Positions 7,130 to 13,016 of a stretch of 13,016 bases of DNA are shown one piece after another. Under the pieces are notes generated by a model. That model was not told where the DNA came from. It did no database searches and saw only the letters and a program-made list of their open reading frames with translations. The stretch spans positions 1,605-14,620 of the forward strand of contig QZLH01002285.1 in the NCBI GenBank assembly GCA_003833135.1, given 5' to 3'. Position 1 is the first letter of the stretch; each line of letters starts with the position of its first letter. A program made the position numbers and the translations under genes. This DNA comes from Oehlia diaphana. Lineage: Eukaryota > Glomeromycota > Glomeromycetes > Glomerales > Glomeraceae.

Positions 7130-7626
7130 TTTTCATTTATTTCATTTATAATATTTTGATATGTTGGATGCTGTTTTTTTAAAAATGTTGGGTATATTGA
7201 TGATAGTGATACATTAGAATTTGGTTTAATGATTGAATTCATAATTTTTTTCTTTGTAATTAGTATAAGATCAGCTTTTGAATTATCTGAATAATCACTA
7301 TTAAATATTTGATCTGAATTTTCTGATTCAATTGGAGGTAATATATGCCCAGATTCAGAAAATTTGCTATATAAATTTTTGTAAATAGAATTTTGTGGTA
7401 AATATCTGATATTATTTTCTTCAATTTTTTCTCGACATTCAGGACATATTTTTTGTTTTAAAAATTTTAAATTATTTAATGATAATATATGTTGATAATT
7501 TAATATACATAATTGATCTTCTGGTTCACTACTAATTGGACAAGTCATTTCTTCTGCTATAATTTCTATAACATTAGAATTTGATGTTTGATCTCTTTTT
7601 AAATACATATCCACCGATTTGCTCAT
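7111..7626 (-). CDS. Exon 1 part A: N-terminal RING/U-box-like region
   Basis: Starts at ATG 7626 (MSKSVDMYLKRD). The open frame ends at a TAA at 7090-7092, but homology leaves this frame at 7130-7133. Residues about 24-80 hold a Cys/His cluster: C29-P-I, C40, H46, then C61-P-E-C64 followed by REKI. This resembles the RING or U-box fold that recruits E2 enzymes. In a canonical RING the residue two before H46 would be Cys; here it is Tyr44, so one zinc ligand may be lost, or the domain may be U-box-like and need no zinc. Residues 80-165 are Ser/Asn-rich linker. The final residues NENIMKELSQCVKNF are out-of-frame: the next frame reads NEKHYERAESMCKEFL, the family continuation into the TPRs. Confidence 0.75.
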
Positions 7627-8136
7627 CAGTTATGTGGCGCAGTACCGATTTAAAATCGATCAAAAAACCCGTTCCTACGTAAGAAAAATGTCAAAAATAT
7701 ATAAAAAACTTTTAAGACCTCTCCCAAAATATTTACCTCTTTAGCCCAATACCATTAGGAGTTTCTAGAAAAAAAAGGAAAAAAAAATATTATAAAGTTA
7801 GTTTATTAAGAAAAACTTTACAAAAATCAAGAATATTTATTGATTTAACGAAAAAAAATCAACTGAAAAATAATCAATAACAAATATCAAATGGATTTAA
7901 TTAAATAAGCAATCAATACAAAATTTAAATTCGCCAAAACATCATTATTTATATTTAGAGTTATTTATTTATTGTAAGATTTTTTTGAATAATTTTGCTT
8001 TCTAAATAATTTTTTTTTATAAACTATAAAAAAAAAAAATAAAAAAACTGCTCCAAGTTGTAGTATCTAATGTAAAATAATTACTAATAAACTTGCAATA
8101 ATTCTCAACTTACTTGATGTAAAAACTGGTTGAAAA
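7627..8136. other. Upstream flank of the RING/TPR gene
   Basis: Presumed promoter of the minus-strand gene. A small palindrome, CGATTTAAAATCG, lies at about 7648-7660, and a TATATA run at 7698-7703 is about 75 nt before the ATG. It could be a TATA box, but such runs are common here. No gene is seen in the rest (7720-8136), which is A/T-rich with homopolymers. Confidence 0.35.
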
Positions 8137-8174
8137 GTTGATGGGGAGTTGATGGGGAGTTTGATAGGGAGTTT
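8137..8174. repeat. Short tandem repeat, 11-12-nt unit, three copies
   Basis: GTTGATGGGGA is repeated exactly at 8137-8147 and 8148-8158, then as GTTTGATAGGGA at 8159-8170, with a partial GTTT following. The G-runs are unusual in this base composition. Confidence 0.9.
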
Positions 8175-8278
8175 ACGAAAGAAAAAAATTTTTTAACGCT
8201 ACTTTTTTGTTGAAGTAATTTCTTGATATCTGTCATATGATCATGTAGCACAAGTGTGGTCATTTTTGCGAAATTTAG

Positions 8279-8329
8279 ATGAATTTTGTTAATCCGCAGA
8301 TCGGCGGATATGATGAATTTTGATTTAAA
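8279..8329. repeat. Small hairpin flanked by a direct repeat
   Basis: ATCCGC, AGATCG, GCGGAT (about 8292-8309) is a perfect 6-bp stem with a 6-nt loop. It is bracketed by GATGAATTTTG copies at about 8279 and 8313, which looks like a target-site duplication around a tiny insert. The same ATCCGCAGA core appears at 12091-12099 inside another inverted repeat. Confidence 0.65.
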
Positions 8330-9300
8330 TTTTCCTTTTCCCTTCTTTTCTTTTCCAATAACATCACCTAAGATTTTTAAAACTTCAAGATATTTTTCTT
8401 TAATAAATTATAATAAATTTTGAAATTTTCTGAAAAATCTGTTGACTTATTTCTTTTAATTCTTTTAATCCAGAATTGTAATTAAAATGGATTAGGTGGA
8501 GGATCGGATGGAGAGTAATATTGAAAAGTGTCAATATTTCAGCGTAAATTTGGTGCTGAAACGTGTTTTGGTGTGCATTTTGGCGTTGTCTGAAGCTGCG
8601 TTTGGAGATGTAGAGTAAGGATTCCATTGTTTGAATAATTCACTATGTAGTTTCCAAATATTCTGATATATATCATTACTGAGGTTATTTAGGAAGACAT
8701 GAGGATTTGACGACGCATACTATGATGCAAAGATAGTATATATGTTAAGCCTGTTGGGATCAGGCTATGACAGATTAAATTAACCGATCGGTAGTGATAG
8801 AAATGTTACGAGTGGAAGTCCATTTAAAAAACAGGCCCCGTTCAATTGAGTCTTTCAATAAAATGAATAATGTTGCTCAGGGTTTGCCATAAAATCTTTT
8901 GATGTCAACTAATATTATTTGACCAACTTAATGCTAGTTATTGATTTAAATTGCGATTTTTGTCATTATCGTTGTCAAAGAAGGCTTTGTTTACATTGTG
9001 CAGGAACTAAACAAATTTACATCGTCGGTATTCGGTACATTATCGGTAATACATAAGATCGATTTTTTAAACTTTGTAGGAAGAGGCTACATAGTCCTAC
9101 ATAGTATCACATAGATGATTTTATAATCCGTCTATGTTTTTTTTTAAAAAAAAAATTTCTAAGCTAAAGAAATATAAAGTACTTATATATTACTTACATC
9201 CATTATCTTCTTGTCTTAAACGAGTTACCAAAAAAAATTTCGTTACCAGAAATTACTATAATTTTTTCTCGCTTACATAATAAAAAAATATTAGAATGGT
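8330..9300. other. Non-coding region with several short palindromes
   Basis: No convincing gene. A minus-strand frame at 8400-8627 is open but resembles nothing I know. Features seen: ATACTAT/ATAGTAT inverted repeat (8717-8739), AGCCTG/CAGGCT hairpin with a 7-nt loop (8748-8766), the palindrome ACCGATCGGT (8783-8792), three CGGTA words at about 9025-9047, and TACATAGT direct repeats (9088-9095, 9098-9105) with an ACATAG at 9109-9114. A T9A10 run is at 9137-9155. These may be protein-binding sites or relics; no function is shown. Confidence 0.45.
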
Positions 9301-9303
9301 ATC

Positions 9304-9388
9304 AACGTCATAATAACGTGATAATTTTAAGTTACACAGAATCAAAATTTGTTTGATAAAATATGACGTCATGTATATAATGACGTGA
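9304..9388. promoter_or_regulatory. Cluster of CRE/ACGT-type sites with TATA-like run
   Basis: AACGTCAT (9304-9311), AACGTGAT (9315-9322), the full CRE palindrome TGACGTCA (9364-9371) and TGACGTGA (9381-9388) lie within 85 nt. A TATATAA run (9374-9380) sits between the last two. ACGT cores of this kind are bound by bZIP (ATF/CREB) factors in fungi. It would suit a promoter reading rightward into 9430-9540, but no strong gene follows, so the role is inferred. Confidence 0.5.
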
Positions 9389-9454
9389 GAATCTTACTCA
9401 TCATGATTCATCACGATTTAAGTAATGCATGATTAAAATACATAAAATAGCTAT

Positions 9455-9530
9455 TTTTCTCTTTATTCACTTTAACCCTCTTTCCTTTCTCTTTCTCGTT
9501 TTCTTTTTCTTTATTTTTTTTTTGTTAAGT
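9455..9530 (+). promoter_or_regulatory. Pyrimidine-rich tract before a possible small gene
   Basis: The plus strand is almost all C and T from about 9470 to 9525 (CTTTAACCCTCTTTCCTTTC, then further CTTTTTC blocks) and ends TTGTTAAGT just before ATG at 9531. Such CT tracts mark transcription starts in many fungal genes. It is equally compatible with simple-sequence DNA. Confidence 0.4.
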
Positions 9531-9623
9531 ATGGTAAGAGGTAAGGGTACAACCAACTCCGTATCACATTTTAAACTGACTGACACCACGTTGAAAAAGT
9601 TGAAAAAACCCGTTAAAAGTTAA
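9531..9623 (+). CDS. Possible 30-residue basic peptide or first exon
   Basis: An ATG directly after the CT-rich tract opens 30 codons: MVRGKGTTNSVSHFKL, then TDTTLKKLKKPVKS, then TAA. It is Lys-rich and I do not recognise it. The frame stays open upstream to 9429, but that part is only translation of the CT tract. An alternative reading is a first exon of just ATG followed by an intron, because ATG is followed at once by GTAAGAG, a good donor. No downstream exon was found. The CRE cluster 140-230 nt upstream supports transcription, but coding is uncertain. Confidence 0.3.
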   Translation: MVRGKGTTNSVSHFKLTDTTLKKLKKPVKS

Positions 9624-10549
9624 AACCATACTTAAACAAATTTTTGATGAAATTTGAGTAGAGAAACCTGTGTTTATTGCTCGATCAACTTTCCCACATT
9701 ACGTATATATACATACGTATTTTATGTATGTATGTACATAGTACATATTGTGAATATATGTAAACCAAATAATTAGATGGGGGGATGAGAAAGCTTATTT
9801 TTGATTTTACAAAAATAATTTCTTTCTTGTTCTGATGCGCTTGTGCATTTTTTTTATTTGTTTTGATTTTTACATCTTTTATAATTTTCTTTCTTGTCTT
9901 TCTTGTTGTTTTGATGAGTTTGCGCATAAGTAGTTGTATCTGGGGCCAGAACATAACTAAAAAAACACAGTTTACATATAGAATTGGTCAAGTTGTAAAT
10001 GTTGTTATATTATATATCTGTATGTCCAAACGTCTCTGCTCAAATTTTTATTCTTAACAAACCCAAATATTATTGTTTTTTTTCAATCCTATTAATTGTA
10101 AACTGGTTGTATAAGATTACAGGTAAGTGGTTTCTTTTTTTCCCTGAACGAAGCTTGCCACCTCTACATGGTGTTCAGAAGAAACAGTTGTAGGCTAATT
10201 TACCATACATCTGGCCAAGAGCAAGCATCATTTTATTTTACATATTTTTAGATTTTTTTGCGCTATTTTGTATTGAATATCACGTTAAAAGGTTTATTCA
10301 AAGTTGTGTAGAACATAACGTGAAAATCGAAGGAGTTATAAATCATTTTAAAAGAAATGTTAAAATTCACTTTTAATTATTGAAGAAATACAACTAGCAG
10401 AAAAAAAAACTATTTTCACTTTTAAATTAAATTTCAAAGTATGGTGTTGTAACTTGTAACTCTTTTTTTTATAAAAAAAATATAATAATTATTATTATTA
10501 AAAAGTTTAGAATTCTCTATGAGAAAATTTTTTTATTTGTTATTTGCAA
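9624..10549. other. Non-coding A/T-rich region with simple repeats
   Basis: Includes a TATG/TACG microsatellite-like stretch (9699-9760). It also has an imperfect direct repeat of about 28 nt, TTTCTTGTT(C/G) followed by TGATG, then G and a TTG(T/C)GCA end, at about 9822-9848 and 9899-9926. An acceptor and donor abut as TTACAG-GTAAGT (10117-10128), followed by a slightly GC-richer 10135-10195. Open frames here are short and low in complexity; I see no supported gene. Confidence 0.45.
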
Positions 10550-10904
10550 TATAAAAAGAAATCAATTGTACTACTCTATATATTATTTTCATGTATTCTC
10601 TTATAGCAATTACTAACAAACTATTGAAAGTGATTTTTTTGGTATACGATCTTTCCAATTTGTAAAAAATTATTCTAATTCTTCACAAATCTTTTCAAAT
10701 AATAAGCTTTTTAACTACCCCAAGAACACCGCCAAATAATTTTTGGTAACGTGACTTGATGAGTTTTATTGTTAAAAAACTTTCAAGACAACCCTATTCA
10801 TATTTAATTCATAAAAATATTTTTGTGCATATTTTTGTCAAAACCTTAAAGAAGGTTTTAATATTAAAACATCCAATAATATATTCAAATCTGAATCTGA
10901 CAAT

Positions 10905-11168
10905 TTATTTGGGATTAATTTTAAAAGTTTCAAATTCATCAACCTCAAAGATTATGGATAAGATTTTAAGGTTTGGACAAAATTTAGCCATTACCGAATT
11001 TAATGAATTATTGGGTTTTTTAGATATATTCAAGTTTTTTCCATTAATTTCTAAAAATCTAACAAAAATTTCGACTTTTGGGAATGAATCTAAAAAATTC
11101 AAAATTTTCAATTTTGAAAAATGAATGTATTGTAACTGATCAAAATTATAAAATGAATCGGCCTTCAA
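10905..11168 (-). pseudogene. F-box pseudogene segment, LRR-like C-terminal half
   Basis: An open stretch of 87 codons: DQLQYIHFSKLKIL, then RFLEINGKNLNISKKP, then AKFCPNLKILSIIF. The FLExNGKNL and AKFCPNLKxL motifs are hallmarks of the family C-terminal LRR region. The in-frame ATG is internal to the old gene, not a start. The plus-strand frame over the same DNA (10756-11124) is only its antisense. Confidence 0.75.
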
Positions 11169-11341
11169 AAAAATTTCAAGTTTTTGTAAATTTATAAACT
11201 TAGCTATAAATGAATATGACTTTTACAATATCACGATTTTCGCTTTAATGAGTATACTTTTTAGATTATTTTGTTAAGAAATTAATTCTTTTGATCCATC
11301 TGAAGTAGTATAAGCAAATTTTTATATTTAATGATTGAATA

Positions 11342-11659
11342 TTATGGCATGTTTGAGATAATATATAAAAAAAATTCTGAACAAGTATCTGAATGACACC
11401 GGAATTCTGTAAGATTTGCTAAACAGACTTTCGCTCCTGGTGAATAAATAAATTCAAAATAATTTTCAATGTATTGTCCTGAATAATAATCCAAAGTTTT
11501 CATTGATGAAAATTGATTCATAAACATTTTTTAATAATCTTGTAATAAAAAATTTTCATTATATCCTAAACCTCTTAAATAAGAAGAAAATCTTTGAATC
11601 ATTCGATAGCAGAATCCATGGATTGTAATCTCTTTGACAAATGATGGATAATTAAACAT
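11342..11659 (-). pseudogene. F-box pseudogene segment with single nonsense codon
   Basis: One frame covers this stretch: 42 residues from MFNYPSFVK, a TAA at 11531-11533, AAA, then 61 residues from MFMNQFSSMK to NMP and a TAA. The text (FNYPSFVKEI, and LANLTEFRCHSDTCSEFF) matches the region after the F-box and the first LRR-like strand in the family. After 11342 the match continues in other frames (HNIQSLNIKI, then the LKSILIKAK region). Confidence 0.75.
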
Positions 11660-11926
11660 TGGAGATTTTCGCGTTTGAATTAGATTGATAATGAAAAGTT
11701 TTCCTTTTGTAAATAATCCTTTGATACATATACAGTATATGATTTAAAATTATATTCTTCTAGATAATAAGCTTGATAATTCCAAATATCTCTCCACAAA
11801 ATTCTGACGGCAAATTTCTCAGAATTGACGATTAACTAATAAACATGAATATAAGGTATTTTATCTTCTAAATGTTCAATTTTCAAATATATACCTAAGA
11901 CAATCAGCAATAAGTTGATGAGGCAT

Positions 11927-12493
11927 TTTTCAAAAGAAATATGTATATTTGTGCGTTTCAAGTTTACATCTATATAAAAAGGGATAACTATTTTACCGAA
12001 ATAAACTTTATCTATTTTGGAAAATCACCGCCAATATTAATACATATTAGGTAAAATCCAAGGTTCTGTTTTGTTCCGTGAAATATGCAAATCCGCAGAA
12101 TAAAAATCGTCATTTGCATTCTCTAGTACAAACCACTCAATAATTTATTTATACACTAACAAATTTCTACTATACTTAACAGAATATCAATAAATAAATC
12201 TTTCATTTTATTCTATTAAAACTTATCAGAAATTAATTATACAATGCTTAATTACACTCAAGCTAAAAAACTCGAAGTGAATGTTGCAGAATTATAGATC
12301 TAGGCAAGCGTCAGAATATCAATTCTACGGCTATCATTATATAGAATATATGTTAATAGGTTACTTTAAAGGTCAATAATTCTTAATAAGTTATAATACC
12401 TGGGATTAACCTTTATTTGTCTTATGATTTCCGTCATGTGGCCGATGGTCTTTTACTTCGTTTAACACTACTAATTTTAATATATTTTAATAG
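11927..12493. other. Spacer with an octamer inverted repeat
   Basis: No gene seen. ATGCAAAT (12085-12092) and ATTTGCAT (12112-12119) form an 8-bp inverted repeat around a 19-nt spacer that contains ATCCGCAGA. The region next to 11926 is the former promoter of the F-box pseudogene. The rest is A/T-rich and anonymous. Confidence 0.5.
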
Positions 12494-12551
12494 GAAAAGA
12501 GACATGATTATTGTCGATGTTATAGTGGAAAAGTTTATCAAAGAGGGCTGT
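12494..12551 (+). other. Orphan candidate exon
   Basis: Between an acceptor TATTTTAATAG (12483-12493) and a strong donor GTAAGT (12552-12557), 58 nt are open in one frame: EKRHDYCRCYSGKVYQRGL. The composition (Arg, Cys, His, Tyr, Gly) differs from the F/K/I/N-rich noise in this DNA, which favours a real exon. I do not recognise the family, and no partner exon is evident upstream in the window. It may belong to a plus-strand gene running off the right end. Confidence 0.4.
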
Positions 12552-13016
12552 GTAAGTATTTCTTAAATTTATTTTGACTAATTTTATTCAATATAAAATG
12601 ACTAACCGCATAGTTGCAAGGCCAGTTCTTCAGATTGATCACAATATGTGATCAGATTCAAAATTGAGTTGATTTTGATAGGACCCCGAAATATATATAT
12701 AGGGGTAAGGTGACTTTTGAATTTTTTACTAATAGCTCTACGCAAGGGTTTTTTATATGATCGCTACGCAAATTTAGTACTTAACATCAAATAACTGTTA
12801 AAAATAAGCAAATCGATCATCTGACTTCTGGTTGTCATGTGATTTAGGCTATCATTTTCAAACATCGTGACTTTTTTTAATTTTTATTTAATAACGATTG
12901 TAAATTTATTTGTTACATCATGTTTGATAGTACAAGTATAGTACCATGAATTCAACTAATTTTTTCAATTATATCTTTTCGTCCAAAGTAATCAAAATAA
13001 TACTTCTTTTCATTCC
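12552..13016. other. Right-end non-coding region with inverted and direct repeats
   Basis: TGATCACA-ATA-TGTGATCA (12636-12654) is a perfect 8-bp inverted repeat with a 3-nt spacer, shaped like a dimeric protein-binding site. ACCCC and GGGGT (about 12682-12706) bracket an AT-alternating stretch. CTACGCAA occurs twice (12738-12745, 12764-12771). No coding frame is supported to the end of the window. Confidence 0.5.

Larger units (their letters stand above)
5168..7626 (-). pseudogene. RING/U-box-like plus TPR protein gene, five exons, frame broken
   Basis: One gene on the minus strand, assembled here as exon 1 (7626-6042), exon 2 (5967-5898, or from 5976), exon 3 (5792-5639), exon 4 (5559-5425) and exon 5 (5353-5168). 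The encoded product has an N-terminal Cys/His motif resembling a RING or U-box, about eight TPR-like helices for protein binding, and a conserved family C-terminal domain. That architecture suggests an E3-ligase-like adaptor, which is inference. Exon 1 is broken twice: a one-base loss in a short A run at 7130-7133, and a net loss of about 32 nt at 6685-6688. Joining exon 1 to the obvious exon 2 acceptor would also create TAA. Exons 3-5 keep phase and splice sites. It is either a recent pseudogene or a gene hit by assembly errors; the 32-nt loss is hard to explain as sequencing error. Part entries follow. Confidence 0.8.
10550..11926 (-). pseudogene. Second F-box/LRR gene, decayed
   Basis: Translated pieces on the minus strand align in order with the Rhizophagus-type F-box/LRR family. 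The start MPHQLIADCLRYIFEN (11926) is followed by a frameshift. Next come LKIEHLEDKIPYIHVY, a stop, then LIVNSEKFAVRILWRDIWNY (the F-box tail). A later frame, 11659-11531, reads MFNYPSFVKEITIHGFC. After one stop at 11531-11533 the same frame continues to 11342 (MFMNQFSSMKTLDYYSG onward). The frame at 11168-10905 gives LRR-like text ending NLKILSIIFEVDEFETFK. Last come KYAQKYFYELNM and an ICEELE-stop-FFTNWKDRIPKKSLSIVC segment at about 10620-10700. There are at least three stops and several shifts, so no full protein can be made. The strand matches the intact F-box gene. Confidence 0.8.

Noticed and set aside
7090..7130. Intron bridging the first TPR frame break
   Set aside because: No GT...AG pair fits there, and a one-base change restores the family text exactly, so a frameshift is simpler.
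8400..8627. Minus-strand open frame of 75 codons
   Set aside because: No recognisable domain, no promoter or splice context, and a frame of this length is common in A/T-rich DNA when stops are avoided locally. A transposon relic is possible but not supported.
9685..9954. Minus-strand open frame of 89 codons, Lys-rich
   Set aside because: It is the antisense of TTTCTTT-type pyrimidine repeats and of a TATG microsatellite; the basic residues come from base composition.
9863..10193. Two overlapping plus-strand frames (9863-10057, 9999-10193)
   Set aside because: The first is low-complexity hydrophobic translation of T-rich DNA. The second has a slightly richer tail (FPERSLPPLHGVQKKQL) but no family or splice support.
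10756..11124. Plus-strand open frame of 122 codons
   Set aside because: It is the antisense of the F-box pseudogene, whose minus-strand text matches the family.
12682..12706. ACCCC/GGGGT bracket around an AT-alternating run as a terminator
   Set aside because: It can pair, but it is eukaryote-like DNA where a hairpin terminator is not expected, and no gene ends there.
1..13016. CRISPR array, tRNA, rRNA, intact transposase or reverse transcriptase
   Set aside because: I looked for regular spaced repeats, T-loop GTTCGA motifs with pairing arms, and transposase/RT motifs on both strands and found none that hold up.

Overview
The window is about three-quarters A+T, with long A and T homopolymers. 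Its coding genes have short introns (about 65-105 nt) with GTAAGT or GTATAT donors and TATAG or CAAG acceptors. The readable proteins are an F-box/LRR protein opening with an LVNRLWCRLAIPLLWE block, an N-terminal RING/U-box-like motif followed by TPRs, and a tyrosine-kinase-like C-lobe tail. Together these are typical of the very large F-box, TPR and kinase families of arbuscular mycorrhizal fungi (Glomeromycotina, Rhizophagus-like). The organism is inferred from family resemblance and base composition, not from a database search.

Layout. Positions 1-98 form a long imperfect foldback hairpin. The minus strand at 531-905 is a decayed 3' end of a protein kinase gene. 906-3155 has no convincing gene; it holds a 22-nt tandem repeat, an A/T-rich degenerate minisatellite, a 14-bp inverted repeat and a 63-nt-period duplication. 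3156-4712 (minus) is the one clearly intact gene, a single-exon F-box/LRR-like protein carrying a recent 48-nt internal duplication. 4842-4976 (plus) is a GC-richer islet with a possible small exon.

5168-7626 (minus) is a five-exon RING/U-box-like plus TPR gene. Its reading frame is broken by a one-base shift at 7130-7133, by a net loss of about 32 nt at 6685-6688, and possibly by a stop at the first splice junction. The last three exons had to be assembled by hand from splice sites and are still clean. 7627-10550 is gene-poor; it holds short tandem repeats and palindromes, a cluster of CRE-like ACGT sites, a pyrimidine-rich tract and a possible 30-residue peptide. 10550-11926 (minus) is a second F-box/LRR gene, now a pseudogene with several stops and frameshifts. 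11927-13016 holds inverted repeats and one orphan candidate exon (12494-12551).

All four recognisable gene bodies lie on the minus strand. They look like a local cluster of lineage-expanded adaptor and signalling genes (F-box, RING/TPR, kinase) in different stages of decay, separated by AT-rich repetitive DNA. No operon, CRISPR array, tRNA, rRNA or intact transposon was found. The genes may share a broad ubiquitin-ligase/signalling theme, but nothing in the sequence shows that they act together.
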